A DNA stretch of 64,000 bases from Malachius bipustulatus (taxonomy: Eukaryota; Arthropoda; Insecta; Coleoptera; Melyridae): NCBI GenBank assembly GCA_910589415.1, contig OU342631.1, positions 2,356,001 to 2,420,000 of the forward strand, given 5' to 3'. Below the pieces are notes generated by a model. It made no database searches, was not told the origin of the DNA, and saw only the letters and a program-made list of their open reading frames with translations. Position numbers and translations under genes: made by a program. This document shows positions 1-12,556 of this stretch, piece by piece. Within the stretch, counting starts at the first letter, position 1. Each line of letters starts with the position of its first letter.

Positions 1-308
1 CAGACTTCATGTTTTTACTAGTAATAATGTCGGAGAGTCTGGATAAGAGATAAAGGTACTGATTATGAAAGAAGATATGTTTTTACTCTCGCGCTCCGAT
101 CGCTTAAACGAGTGTTTTTTTTAATATAAATTGACGCAATTTTGTATACCTATTTCCGCCACTTTTAAAATGTGGAACCTGAAATTTTCCAAAGCCACAG
201 ATTATTACTTATTACAGTATGGTACCTGCTATATTTACTGTAAAAATTTCGGTTCAGTAACTCCTTCGGAAAAGTGGGGTGCGTACCCCACTTATGCTCA
301 CAGCAGAC

Positions 309-309
<1 letters not shown>

Positions 310-347
<38 letters not shown>
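310..347. repeat. (GA)n microsatellite
   Basis: A nearly pure GA dinucleotide run. Open frames that cross it (Arg-Glu or Ser-Leu runs) are products of the repeat and not genes. Confidence 0.95.
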
Positions 348-348
<1 letters not shown>

Positions 349-349
<1 letters not shown>

Positions 350-1259
350 GCGGGTCTCCGTCATCCAAAAGTACCCTTGAACTGTATATTTGGTTACTGG
401 AGTGGTATAGGAAGGTTTACCTGTCGCCCGTTGCAATATCACCACATAGACTAAAAGGTTCTATGAATTGGCTGCTGAATTTCAGGACTTGGCAAGTGTT
501 TCCAGTCGAACGCAAAATAAACGAGTAAAACCATTAAAGGGGTTTTCCGTAGTCAAAATACCTCCTCATTCTGATCTCCGGGCAGGAGACACCTCGAGGA
601 GTTCAACATGTGTATAACATCTGGGGGATAAATCAACTCCATCCATCAACATCTCCAAGGCAATCATCAACACATTCTAACCCTTAGAGTTAGAATGTGT
701 TGCTTAAACGCAGTTTAAGTAATGCCAGAAAACCATATCTCCTCTACCCTGGCTGTGAGCTACATTTTATACTTACGCTTATCAGACTTGATGAATGGTA
801 GACTTTCCAAAAAAACAGTTTTAAGAAAAAAAGGGGGGAGGGAAATCGGTTTTTCTGAGGGCATCTTGCCAATATTGGCAGAATCCAAAAAAAAAAAAAA
901 CATTTTAAAGTAGGCATTCCAAAGTGTCATCTTCCATTGGTTGGGCCCGATGCCCCAATATTAGCGAAAGTTATAGCAATTTGAATTTTAATTATGATTT
1001 CCCCTCCCCCTCCCCCTCTAATCGAGATAGCGACTTCAAAATTTCAGGCATCATTGAGGACACTGCTGTCTGTCGACGAAAAAAAAAATTAAGTCCCTAA
1101 GTCGATTTTTTCCGGGTCCGACTGTGGAATCTCTGATATACCGTATCATCTGTTGTCGTGGTCACGTTCCGCGCACAGAGAGATGCGGGGGTCTGTGCTT
1201 AATCGCCGGAACCAAGAGGAGACAACCTCACTAAAAAACCTATATAAATCCTATATAGG
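349..1259. other. No gene seen; AT-rich spacer
   Basis: I see no exon with coding character here. There are A-runs near 887-900 and 1080-1088, and a palindromic cluster of the type CCTATATAAATCCTATATAGG just before 1,260, where the LINE-derived sequence begins. Confidence 0.5.
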
Positions 1260-1439
1260 ATGGGTGACTGGATAGAAGACCAGCCCTACTGGATTCAACC
1301 TTGGGACACGCTACTCGTGGGATCAACCATGGTAAGAAACAAAAAACCAAGAAATCGCGGGACATCACCGCAAAACAGACTGCTGACCGAGCGGGGCTTG
1401 TCACCCGTCAAGACAGTCGTCAATCTAAACAATCCTTGT

Positions 1440-1972
1440 GCTCGAGACCACCTCGAACGCAAGAAGAATGCCCACTCATTAGCAAGAAAAAGGAGCATCG
1501 ACACCCTTCATAGGACCAGAACCATTCTGCTGTGGCTTCGAAGATACTTTCTTCAAGCAGAACTCCAAAAGGAAGAAGAAAACTGAGAGAAACCCATTGG
1601 AGGAACCTCTTGGGGCTGAGACAAGCCAAAGAACTTCTCGGGAATTTTAACCGAGAGAGGTCGAGAAGATACTCTTCAACCTTCAACCTCAGCAAGGGAC
1701 GTCTCAGAACACTGACCGGATTCCTAACGGGACATTGCAAGCCCAAGGAACACCTGAGGAAGTTAGGCATAGAAGAAAACGGCGTCTGCAGATTCTGCGG
1801 GAAAGGAGACGAGACACCACGTCACCTGCTGCTCAACTGCGATGCGATAGAACTCAAAAGAAGTAATGTTCTGGGCCACCACCAGCTAGAGGCCGGGAAC
1901 TTACCCGACCTTGATCCTCTCAAAATCCTGAAGTTTCTCAAGGAAACGGACTTGGAGAGGGTGCTTCACTAA
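1440..1972 (+). pseudogene. LINE (jockey-like) ORF2 C-terminal fragment, RNase H end
   Basis: This is the 3' end of a non-LTR retrotransposon polyprotein. Shortly after 1,440 the frame reads a segment with ERKKNAHSLARK, the end of the RNase H domain. After a frameshift near 1,560-1,586 the reading continues from 1,532 in another frame to a stop at 1,970-1,972. That C-terminal part has the zinc-knuckle-like pattern CRFCGKGDETPRHLLLNC, usual downstream of RNase H in these LINEs. The reverse transcriptase and endonuclease are missing, so it is a 5'-truncated dead copy. It is closely related to the minus-strand copy at 55.5-56.6 kb, which shares NAHSLARK and ETHWRNL. Confidence 0.8.
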
Positions 1973-2214
1973 AGGGATTCCACACCAGGCAAAGCACAGT
2001 AGAGGGGATACAATAGATCTTTTAGGTCGCATAGTAACTTAATCATCCTCAAAATACAAATACAACATGTCTGAGGAAATCGAATACAGGTGGTTTTCAC
2101 CATTCGAATTTAGATTGAGTAGTTTACGAGCTCTATAAGCAAGTTTCCGAGATATGGCCGGTGGCCGACCTTTTAGCTGGACACCCGGTACAAAAGTAAT
2201 TTAATGAATGAATG
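1973..2214 (+). mobile_element. 3' UTR and tail of the LINE fragment
   Basis: After the stop comes a short untranslated segment containing ACAATAGATC and TTAGGTCGCA, a kind of box I associate with 3' UTRs of jockey-like LINEs with RNase H. It ends in a short tandem tail (AATGAATGAATGA, about 2,202-2,214). No target duplication was found, so the left border is uncertain. Confidence 0.5.
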
Positions 2215-2982
2215 ATCACGAAATATCTACAATAATCAATAATTCATTTAATGCAAGGAAATGATTATTCATACTTTCATCAACAGAAACGTGAAAGTTC
2301 ACAACTTTCAGTTTTCGCACTATTTTCTTCTTCATAAATTAGAAAAACATATAGGTACTCCCTAATAGGTGCAGAGTTAACGCTCCTAATTATTGTGGAA
2401 TGTAGCATGAAATCGAGACGAAAATAATATTCAAGTTTTTTTTTGTCATGATTCCTATTAATTGTGAACAAAGCACTTTACATGACTTCCCTGATTTTAA
2501 AATTTTCATATAATCTGACAAATCACAAACTAAAGATAGCTTGTGTTATCGTCAAAATACCAGCTGTCTTTCAATTCTGATCGAACACCGTGGTGATTTT
2601 CAACGTCGTAGGTAACCATGGACACAGATCGCTTTAACAGTCAATGTTAAAGTTTGACAGTTCGACAGTAGGTAAATAATTATAGCTGCACGTCAAAATG
2701 AACCACTTCTTCCGAATTTATTTTTTTTTTCTTTTCACTTTGTTCGTGAAATAGTCTAATAAAATACCTACCACTATAATGATTGAATTTATCTTATAAT
2801 AAGTCTTCTTTTATTTCTAAACTCGACCTGCGTACTCGTGGTGTTTTCTTTGAAACAGTTCCTGTTTATAGAAATAATTCGACAGGTTTATTGCGAAAAT
2901 TCTACCACTTGTGGTATTATTCCTGAAAATTATTGTTTTTAATTGTTATTTAAGATTAGCATTACAACGCGCATACTATCGT
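2215..2982. other. No gene seen; AT-rich spacer
   Basis: Low-complexity AT-rich sequence. Short open frames here have no recognisable motif or splice context. Confidence 0.4.
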
Positions 2983-3160
2983 GTGATCCACAAAATTTTT
3001 CATCAACTAGTGCCTTGGAAGAGAGAGATAGCTATGGCAGTCATGTCTGAGCCCATTGCACCTGAGCGCACCTACCAATAGTTTGCATTTTATATGACAG
3101 ACTGGCAGACATGCTTCATTTTTTCCAAGGCACTAGTTGATGAAAATTTTTGTGGATCAC
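2983..3160. mobile_element. Small palindromic MITE
   Basis: A 178-bp element with inverted ends: GTGATCCACAAAATTTTTCA at the left, matched at the right by TGAAAATTTTTGTGGATCAC, with further pairing through CAACTAGTGCCTTGG. The arms are about 38 bp and the middle is unique. No coding content. Confidence 0.75.
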
Positions 3161-3589
3161 CCATTATGACTATGCGTGATATGTGGAATTACTGTTTTAA
3201 AGTTTAGTAATTGCAATAAATACTTAATAAGTGGTAGTAAGAGGACAACGACATAAACTGTGATATTTTAACACAGTTGTTGTTCTTTTTGGACGCATAC
3301 CTAGGATGAACCTGTAACAGCGGTAACGAACTATTATAAAATCATTTGATGCATAAAGCAGAACCATTTGTTAAAAAAAAATCAGCATAAATAGTTACGT
3401 GCCATAAATAATTTATATCATAATTTTTTTCGATATTGTTATTATGTATACAGGGTGGTGCAAAAGTTCCGCACAATTAATAAGTATCCATAACTTTTTT
3501 ATTTGTCGGTTTTTTTTTTAAATGCTGAAACAAGTGGATTTTATTTATTAAAAAAACATGAACCAATCAACACAAAAATAAATATTTTT

Positions 3590-4470
3590 TCAGTCCACAC
3601 TTTTAAGCTGTGGTATCATCATTTTTTTATAGCAATCCTCCGTTTTTATTGCTAACTGCCGACAAGATTCAGGAAGTTTTGTTAGAAATATAGATAGGTA
3701 TGTACATTTACACGAAACGTAAAAATGACACTTTATTGCCAAGAAAAGATAATTTTGAGTTTAAAACAGTAACGGTATTGAGTTTTTTACCATTCTACTC
3801 ATTAAAATCGTTCAAAATGTCGACCAAAAACTTCCTGCACACTATCCGGCATCCAGCACGAAAAAAAATCTAGGCCCAGGCCATTCTATCGGTCCTTGAC
3901 GTGCTCTCCATCTGCCAGGAAATACTTTATTGAGAAATAGCTCAATATTAACACCAAAATGAGGAGGAGATACATCGTGCTGAAGCCCGATTCTCTTATT
4001 ACCTAGGGCATATTGTGATAGTTATTGTTGTTTTATTTTATTTATATTGTTATTGTTATTGTCCATTAGAAAAAGGATCCTAGAAGCAGGTCTCCAAAAT
4101 TGTTCCACCCCACATATTTATCTTTCTTGTCTTTACGTGTGAGACTGTTGGGTCCAGTGAGGATTTTCCTGTGACCAGCATCTGAAAGCTATGGCGGTTC
4201 ACTGTACAATTCAAACAAAAACTCCGGAAAAATAATATTATTCTAAAAGTGGAGATTCTCATCACATCTTATCTAGATTTCTTAACAGAACTGCAGTCGC
4301 CGGTCGAATGGTCAATATTGTGATTTCGAGCCACCTGCCTTGTACAACCGGCCGTGCTGTAAATTTTTCACTCTTCCATCAGCTTCAGTAAATTTTGAAA
4401 CTATCCTGCTTACTGTAGATCTGGAAAAATAGGCGGCCTATCAGGATTTTTTTGATTAAAGACAAAAGCT
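3590..4470 (-). pseudogene. IS630/Tc1/mariner-type transposase relic
   Basis: Reading the minus strand in shifting frames recovers successive pieces of a DDE/D transposase: a helix-turn-helix stretch (GRPPIFPDLQ, then VARNHNIDHST), a core piece with NRHSFQMLV and INMWGG, and a catalytic region with LQHDVSPPHFGVNIELFLNK followed by FPGRWRARQGPIEWPGPR. It ends with a stop at 3,590-3,592. The family's usual QDGAPPHF is decayed to HDVSPPHF. Many stops and frameshifts show it cannot make protein. Confidence 0.75.
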
Positions 4471-5589
4471 TATGAGCCATGTTTACAAGTATCTATAGTA
4501 AGTTATATTTTAAACTGTTATTATTCGAAAACTTTGTACTTTTAAGCAGAATTGAGATTTGTGCTATTAATGTGTTTTCTACCTGAAATCTCTTGGCAAC
4601 GATAATTTTTTACATACCTATGATCATTCTGAGGCCGATAAGTTTTTATTAAATAAGGTTTTCAATATTACAACAATGAAAATACCAACCAGTTTATTTA
4701 TTTTTTTAGTTCGATTCTGATCATTCGCGCCCTTGATTATTTTTTTCAAAAGTGTTATTTTCATTAAAAAGAATATCTGGTTGCTTGGACTTATCTATTT
4801 CGTTCGTTGTTTTCATAAAGAAGAGGAGAATCGATTTCTGGCAAAAGAGGAGAATTGATATTTAAAAGAAAATGATGACGTCACAGCTAAAAATTGTGGT
4901 CGGATAGAAAATTAATTTTTATCTACGAGTGATTCATAAAATGCACTTTTTTAGACGTTTCTTAGTTCATAAAATGTATGATTATCTTGAAGAGTGAAAT
5001 AAAGTAGTTTGGGTGAAATAAAGTGCCGTAGCGGTTCATTATTTAACGCTAAATCTGACAGGTTACTGCACGCTCGCCGAGTGCAAGTTCTAGCTTCAAT
5101 CAACGGTTCTAGTGAAGTAGTGAGCGGAGCGGCTCGGTCGTTCGGACTGAACGCTGAATTACATACTAAACGCCAACCACTCCTAATGCTTGTTGACATC
5201 ATGCACCTATACTAGAAAAGATCTATGTACAATTAATATTTTGTGTTTTGCGTCTTTTAGTTACCTAAAATAGATGATAACCTAAGATGACCTAAGTAGA
5301 TGATTCAATGAATGAAATATCTTCTACCACAGAAGAAAGTATTTTTCAATCAAATATGACTGCACAAAATCTGTTAGGTAGGTACCTACCTAAAAAATCT
5401 AAAGAAATGTATATTAAGCAATATGTCACCTTTATGAACTGACATGACGTGATGAAAAAAGCTAAGTTAATAGCTTCAAAGAAACACTTACATAAAATAT
5501 GAATGCATTGGAATTTTTTTTTTTTTAATTTTATAATAATAACTTTTAGTTCTAATTTAAGTCACTCGTAGATAAAATTTTGTATGCAA

Positions 5590-5706
5590 CATATGCATAA
5601 AGTGCCTTTTTTTCACTTCTGGGATTGCCGCATTCGCCTGCGGCTCATGCGGTCAAACTTCCCAGTCGGGAAAAAAAGTACCACTTTATGCACTTGTTGC
5701 ATAAAT
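5590..5706. repeat. Imperfect hairpin segment
   Basis: An inverted repeat pairs GCATAAAGTGCC-TTTTTTTC with GAAAAAAAG-TACCACTTTATGC. Its loop carries an inner GC-rich stem (CCGCATTCGCC / GGCTCATGCGG). It lies inside the mariner-like element. Function unknown; it may be a small nested MITE. Confidence 0.5.
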
Positions 5707-5807
5707 AACTATTATATTATAAACAATATTGACGTGTTTCGGGATTTTAAAATTAAACGTTAAATAAAAAAGTTATGAATATTGTGCCGAACTTTCGCAC
5801 CACCCTG

Positions 5808-7096
5808 TACATATTTTCATTTTAGGTAAGATATATTTGAGCCTCATTTGATAAAAATTAACACATAAATGCATGTAAGTGTACCGGCTTAAGAGCAACA
5901 GTTGAATGCGCAAACATTTCTTCAACTTTATAATGGCCGATTTAAATAGGTATTAGTAATTAAAAATTATAAAAATAATTTGCTGCACTGAATCGTTAAC
6001 CAACTCTTCAGAAAAACTCGACTGGGTATTAGAATATCTTTATTCTGATACGATTTTAATTGTAATACGTCGGCCAATATACGTGTTGTTAAGTTTTTAA
6101 TGAATAATTCGGTAAATTTTTATCTAACATTTTACAATAATTTTACATTCATAAGAAAATAAAACAAATTATATTAACAGATAAAATATTTCTTTCATTC
6201 CAAAGCTCCAACTAAATGTGCCCATCACGCTAACACTAGCAGCGTTTCCTTTTTGAATGGCACTTGCTTCAGAAAAATATTTGACTTCTTTTCTTCACTT
6301 AAATTTGTTTTTCCTGAAATATCAAAGAATTTTGTAGCTTTTTAATTCGCTCCAAGATCCAAAAGTTTCTATATGGAAAGCTATGTTTTTTATGAGGTAT
6401 TGCCAATAAACTGTATAATCGACCAAGAGATATAACGAAATGATCTAATTGTTAAGATAAACTGCCATATTTTATGACTCCAACAATACGTCAACAATCA
6501 AAAAAGTGATAAAATGACAGAAGTCGTTTCGTTATATTTCTGGTCCAACTATACCTAATTAAATAATTCAGTTCTCCTATTTACAATATCGCTTACTTAC
6601 TTTATCGCCTTCTAATTCACTTCACCCTCAATTTCTATATGGAGAATAACCAAGACTGTTGCCAGAACGGTTTTACATATCGCTCTGAAAATTTCAGGGG
6701 TCAAGTCTGACAGTCATGCACGTATTTTGACACAAAAAAGATTTTTTTACCGAATAATTTTACGATATGGCAGACATCTCGATTTTTTTAATGAGATAAA
6801 TTAGGTCATAATATCATGAATCATTTGAAAGCTCTCTTCATTCTGTATACAAAAATGGTATTGTTTTCAAATTTATTGCCAAAATTTACATTAAAAATAA
6901 TTTGAAATCATCTGATTTAGGAAATGTAATACAACACGAAACAAATTTAATGAGTAATGCCTAGGTACCGTTTAATTTTTGATGTCGTAAAGAACAAAAA
7001 AACATTAATCTTAGTGTAGGATATGTTAAAATGCTCGCCTTGAACGTCTTGGCAGCATCCCAATCTTAAACGATAATTTATTCAAATTTTTTTTTT
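5808..7096. other. No gene seen; small inverted repeat near 6,421-6,546
   Basis: AT-rich spacer. A roughly 126-bp inverted-repeat unit has ends near GACCAAGAGATATAACGAAA (6,421) and TTTCGTTATATTTCTGGTC (ending about 6,545), a probable tiny MITE. I see no coding sequence. Confidence 0.45.
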
Positions 7097-7570
7097 ACAG
7101 GGTGTCGCTAAAAGGTACCACCAAGCACCAACACTCTACCATAGATTCCTGAGTGAAAGATATGACGATTTACCCAAAATTATCTATATCCAAAACGGCA
7201 CCCTTAACAAGAGGGTCAACCAAAAACACGTTTTCAAGAATGAGTAAAAAATGGATTATAACTGAGAAACTTCAAAATTTCAGCGCTTACTAGTATTGTT
7301 AAAACCAATAAACTGACACAGGGCCGGTTCCACGAAAGTAATGAAAAATATTTCAGATAATTACCGATTTTAAATTTCAAATTTTGAAAATATGGTGAAT
7401 ATTTTCAAGGATATTTTAATTTGTGTTAGTAATTATTATTATTATTCTACAAGGGAGTAGAGTTTGTTTCCAGCACTATCAGACCAATATTTTGATAATA
7501 CAGGGCGTTTTAAAATCGAAGATTATCTCACAAATTTTTAATTACGTTCGTGCAACCGGGCATTAGTCTT

Positions 7571-8239
7571 ACAAACATTGACATTGATATTGATATTGAT
7601 AGTGAGAGGGTGTCCGATGCGCTGCGACCTATTTTATGATCTATCGTGCCCCTTCTACTCTGCTACTTTGGTGTGTATTCCCTTCATTGCAGCAGCCTCT
7701 CCAATTCTGTTTCCCTTAGAAATTTCAGGATTTGAAGGTGGTCGAGGCTGGGTAGAGCCCCACCGTTAACCTGGTGTTGTCCCAGAACAATTTTTCTCTC
7801 TCGTTCTATTATAGTGCTCCACAGTTCGTCAATGGGTGACGAGGTGTCTCATTTTCTTCCCTGCAGAATCTGCAAACGCCATCTATTTTTATGCCAAGTT
7901 TCTCAGGTGTTCATTGAGCGTGCAATGACCTCTTAGGAATCCCGTGAGCATTCTGAGACTTCCTTTGTTGAGGTCAAGAGTTTTCTTGACCTTTCTCCGT
8001 TAAAGTTCCCGAGGAGCTCCTTGGATTGCCTCAAGCCTGAGAGGTTTTTCCAGTGGACTCATCTCAGTTTACCTTCTTCCTTTTGGAGTTCTGCTTTGAA
8101 GAACGTGTCTTCGAGGCCACTGAATAGCTCTGGTCATATGAAGGCAGCTGCTGCACCTTTTCTTGCCAATGGAGTGGGCACGTTCATTTCTCTCAATCCC
8201 ATCAGTGTGACCTGGTATCCATTTGACAAACATTGACAT
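7571..8239 (-). mobile_element. 5'-truncated LINE insertion with 14-bp target duplication
   Basis: The repeat ACAAACATTGACAT flanks the insert at 7,571-7,584 and 8,226-8,239. On the minus strand the insert starts in the RNase H region (WIPGHTDGIERNERAHS near 8,230-8,170), passes the cysteine motif CRFCREENETPRHPLTNC near 7,870 and ends in a (TATCAA)n-like tail against 7,585. This is the signature of target-primed insertion of a truncated LINE. It is the same jockey-like family as the copies at 1.4 and 55.5 kb, with frameshifts and stops throughout. Confidence 0.85.
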
Positions 8240-9089
8240 ACAGAGTTCCTGTTTTTGATCTCGCATCTCACTTTTTACTCCAGAACTCTTTCATCCGCAC
8301 GCCACTGATTGATTCTGTGTTTTTTTTTTATCAAAAAGCTAAGGTAATTACTAAGCTTTTTGCCCTTTTATAAAAGTTTCGTATCTTGCATCGTTTTCCC
8401 ATAATTAATTTTTCATGATATACCTACACTACTGAAAACTGAAAACGTATTTGTGAATACCTATTTATTTTTTAATTTAAATAATATTTTTAATAGCAAC
8501 GTTCTACCTTGGGCTTCTAGGTTAAAAATATGCCCATTTAACCGAGGTTATTTATGTTCAAAGTGGCCCGCTTTTAAAGATATAACCCTTTAGAGAGAGT
8601 CGATTGAATACACATTTTCCAAATTAAGTAAAGAATGAATTAAATGAAAAACTTTAGTTTCACCGCCTGCTACGATTTTATCTCAAGGCAAATAAATCTG
8701 AATGAAATAATGTCTGTGAAATAAAAATTATTATTTTAATTAAAATGAGATTTTGACAAATACTTTTTCGTGGTGTAAGTCCATCATTGAAAATCAATTA
8801 TGGGAAAATCTTGCAAGATATCGAACTATTATAAAAAGACAAAAGTTTAGTAATACTTACGCCTTTGGATAAAAAATACAGAATCAATCAGTGGCGAGTG
8901 GATAAAGAAGTTCTGGTGTAAAAAGTGAGACGTGATACTGATAACAGGAACATCCTGTATGTCAATGTTTGTAAGACTGTCAGTTTATTGGTCTTAATAA
9001 TAGTAGCAGGTGGTGATATTTTTAAAGTTTCACATTTAACTTATTTTTGACTTATTCTGGAAAACGTGGATTTGGTTGACTCCCTTTCA

Positions 9090-10010
9090 AAGGGTGCACC
9101 ATATATCCTTCTCTATATTGCTATGTCCTGAACGCTAACAGATACAGGGTCGGTTAAATTAGAGAAAAGATATATGTGACCGTTCCTGAAATATCCTGAA
9201 AAAAACTGAAAAATCAAGATTTCTTATTTTTGCCATATCTTTCTTAATATTGGAAATTACTTTTTTGTAAGCTTACATAAATCGTCAAGAGCTACCCCTC
9301 TGTCATTACAAAAATTTTCAAGGCCGACTAGATCCAAGAGTTTTCACAGCCAACTTTCGTTTTTCTTATGCCCGCCATATTATTTTTTATGTCGTTCGAT
9401 ATGGAAAAAACAATGGAAACCAAAAATTAATAAACTTAAAAAAAAAATTTATTCTTCTTTTTTCAAAGAAAAACAAAAATAATCTCCGAAAACACCGAAA
9501 TAGTGCTTCCCTTATGGTTTTTTAATTTATCTAATGAAATTCGGTCTAAAAAGTTTTCTTTTTTGTAAAGAGAAAAGAAGGATAAACATTTTTTAAATTT
9601 ATTTTTGAAAATTTAACAATTTTTGGTTTTTATTATTTTTTTTATACCGAACAACATAAAAAAACAATGTGGCGGCCATAAGAAAAACGAAAGTTGACTA
9701 TGAAAATTCTGAGATCTAGACGACCTTGAAAATTTTTGAAATGTTAGATGGGTAGCTCTTGCCGACTTATGTAAGCCCACAAAAAAATATTTATTAATTT
9801 TCAATAATAAAAAAGATATAAACAAAAAAGAAATCTCGATTTTTCAGTTTTTGTTCAGGATATTTCAGGAACGGTCACAGATATTTTGTATGTCTTGACT
9901 GATTCGAGATGGCCACAAAATTGCGCATCTTTTGTCTAGTTTAACCGATCCTGTTTCTCTTAGCGTCAGGAGAAATAGCAATATAGAGAAGGATAATATG
10001 GTGCACCCTG
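9090..10010. mobile_element. MITE family A, copy 1 (full length)
   Basis: Long inverted arms start GGGTGCACCATATATCCTTC at the left and end GAAGGATAATATGGTGCACCC at the right. An inner inverted motif, ACAGGGTCGGTTAAA, recurs about 60 bp inside each end. The arms also contain the diagnostic stretch with ATGGCGGCCATAAGAAAAAC. No coding capacity. Other copies or pieces lie at 20.3, 23.6, 36.8, 41.2, 53.8, 57.7 and 59.1 kb. Confidence 0.85.
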
Positions 10011-10116
10011 TATATGGAAAAGGGTCCCTTTTTGGACATAGATAATTTCGGTTAAACCGTCATGTTTTCGACTCGGGAATCTGTGGTAGAACGTTGGTGG
10101 TATGCGGACGCTCTGT

Positions 10117-11794
10117 ACAGGGTGGTCCATCACTTATGTTCATCGCCCGAAATAGAGGTTAATTTTAAAGATAAAGAATTGAAACTTTCAGGATTTGTGT
10201 ACTTGATATAGGACCATATAATGACATAATCATTTTAATTATTATTTTTTTAGTTGAGCCATCAACGATAAAAAACTGTAATTTGGTGTTAATGTGACCA
10301 AAATAAATTCGATTTTTCTTTAATACATCGATAGAAATCGATTAAGAAAATAAAAATCGCTTAAAAGAAAATAATACCAAAAAACTAATTACAAGCCTTT
10401 GATTAAATAAAATACTTAAAATATGGAAATGACAGGTAGAATGATTGATATATGGAAGCAATAAAACTACCAGGATTTTGAAGGGCTGTTATAGCACAAA
10501 TGTTAAGTAAACATCCTAAGTAGCACTCATAAAAGAAACCCCATTCAATGGCACATTGGGCACTCTTCTGACTGCTTTGAAGATTATTTATGGTAGGTAT
10601 CTACCCTCATTAGATTTGTCAGTTTTATTACTCTACCATTATATCATTCTAATACCAGCTTCCATATATTTTAAGTATTTTATTTAATTAAGGGCTTGTA
10701 GGTACATAATTAGTTTTTTGATATTTCTTTTAAGCGATTTTGATTTTCTTAATCGATTTATATCGATGTATTAAAGAAAAATCGAATTTATTTTGGTCAC
10801 AGTTTTTTTATCGCGGATGGCTCAACTAAAAAAATATAATTAAACTGATTATGTCATTACTCATTATATTATGATATTAATTACTCTCTGTACACTGAGA
10901 GTTGTCCGTTGTCATGCCACACTGATTCTGACTAAACAATTTCATTTAATTCGATTTGAATCGTACACTTATTTCTAAGTCGAACCAGATGTGGTATCGC
11001 AGTTCGTGTCAGTGGCGTGTGTTGGGGAATAATGAATATCCTACAAATATATTATTTCGACAAGTTATTGACGAAGTAGTGCCTTGCAACTTTTTGATAA
11101 CAAATATTATATAATGCAAGTAAATAAGAATCATAATAATTATTGTTATCATCATGATAGAAATATCATGTCACCTATTACCTGCTGGTTGCCGTTTAAA
11201 AGAAAAAATAACACCTCCGTTTTCTTATTTGCAAGTAAAATATTCCAGCAATTTAACCACAAGACCACGTACTAGGGAGTTTAATCGTTTCCCAGGCAAA
11301 GCAAGGAAATAGATTTTTAGGCATTCGAGCAATTATAATAAGTTACTCATAGTTTATCACAGGATAATAACACAGGACACAGGTAATAATTCTGCTAATT
11401 TCGTATTAAAAACGTTTCAAATCACAATACAAACCTTTATTATTATATTTACCGCTGACACTGACACTACTGATAGTAGCGACGACAATCTTATCGTAAT
11501 ATCGTATCAATCCAAGCGTATCAAGACGCGAGTCGATACTTCCGTCTCACTCTCGCTCATCTTTTTAGAATTGCAGACGATTCAAACGTATTTCTGACTA
11601 TACGTCCAAATTTAACTCGATTGACTATGCAATGCAATAGAAGGAGTAAGAAACATAACGAGATGATGTATCCTTAGTTATCACAACAGACAACTCTCAG
11701 TGTACAGACTTTACACAAATCCTGAAAGTTTCAATTCTTTATCTTTAAAATTAACCTCTATTTCGGGGGTGGACATAAGTGGTGGACCACCCTA
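10117..11794. mobile_element. Inverted-repeat MITE family B, copy 1, with nested insertion
   Basis: The left arm starts ACAGGGTGGTCCATCACTTA and the right arm ends TAAGTGGTGGACCACCCTA. The arms share a long block (TTAAAGATAAAGAATTGAAA and beyond) and continue inward to 10,460 and 10,650, pairing around ATCGATAGAAATCGATT. A second element (10,893-11,702) splits the right arm. The copy at 61,236-61,875 is the same family. Confidence 0.8.
10893..11702. mobile_element. Nested TIR element in family B
   Basis: About 20-bp terminal inverted repeats: CACTGAGAGTTGTCCGTTGT at the left and ACAACAGACAACTCTCAGTG at the right (one mismatch), flanked by TA on both sides. The interior (810 bp in all) shows no transposase. 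Its position interrupts the right arm of the surrounding MITE, so it is the younger insertion. Confidence 0.8.
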
Positions 11795-12556
11795 TATCCT
11801 ACAGAGATCCAGTTATTAGCAAAAAAATATTTTTTTCACCAAAGGGGTGTTTTTTGGGAGGGACTCTCTGCATCCCCAGAACTGTTTTTTGTCGATTTAT
11901 GTTCCTATAACTAACATAATACCTGACCTGACCTGACCTTGCTTGATTTTTTTTATTTATTACATATTTAGATAGCCATCCAACTAGTAACTTTTGAAGT
12001 TAAGTTGAAGAATGAACTTTGGATGAATAAAGTCGTTTACTTATTATGAGAAAGATCTATTTAATTCTACATACAATAAATTAGTCAACATGACATTAGT
12101 AGGTACCAGTTCAGCTTATTATTTATTATTCTGTTGAACTCGCAGTCTTCTTCTTTTTTATTTTTACTCAGTTCTTATTAATCTTGTGGACTTCAAGATT
12201 AGCTCGTTAACATGATCCTCACTTTCTTAATTTAACATAATAACTAAACTTGAACTGTAACAGTAACCTGCTAATACTCACAATGACAATTCCTCACCAT
12301 CTTCCCAATAACAATATTTTACAACCCAAAAATATAATTTTAAAAAACAATAATAATAACATTCAGGATATTATTATTATGACAAAATTACGATAGACAC
12401 AACACCGGACAAAAATGTCAAAATCAAAATAATATCAATTTCTTTTTCAAAAAATTTTAAATTGAATAAAAACACCTTTTTTATTTTAGACCGTCATTTT
12501 AACACGTTCACTGCGGTATTGTATTCTAGTTAAAAAACATAATAATAATAATTTTA
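11795..12556. other. No gene seen; AT-rich spacer
   Basis: Mostly AT-rich single-copy-looking sequence. A short run of the pentamer TGACC occurs at about 11,931-11,949. No exon recognised. Confidence 0.4.

Larger units (their letters stand above)
3451..5807. mobile_element. Degenerate Tc1/mariner-type element, TA target site
   Basis: Terminal inverted repeats open with CAGGGTGGTGCAAAAGTTC at the left and end with GAACTTTCGCACCACCCTG at the right (one base different), each flanked by TA. The interior holds a badly decayed minus-strand transposase and, from about 4,860 to 5,715, unrelated AT-rich sequence that includes an internal hairpin segment. Probably a dead autonomous copy that has taken later insertions. 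Confidence 0.8.
7097..10117. mobile_element. Composite inverted-repeat element with two later insertions
   Basis: The left arm (7,097-about 7,330) starts ACAGGGTGTCGCTAAAAGG and matches in inverted order two right-hand blocks, 8,960-9,090 and 10,011-10,117. The right arm is split by MITE family A (9,090-10,010). A LINE fragment is inserted at 7,585-8,225. A second inverted pair (about 8,240-8,430 and 8,780-8,960) makes up the inner arms. The host element is the oldest layer and has no transposase of its own. Confidence 0.65.

Noticed and set aside
131..528. Overlapping open frames rich in Arg-Glu or Ser-Leu on both strands
   Set aside because: They are translations of the (GA)n microsatellite at 310-347 and have no gene context.
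9613..9825. Open frame of 70 codons, minus strand
   Set aside because: Lies entirely inside MITE family A copy 1; its peptide simply follows the arm sequence seen in other copies.
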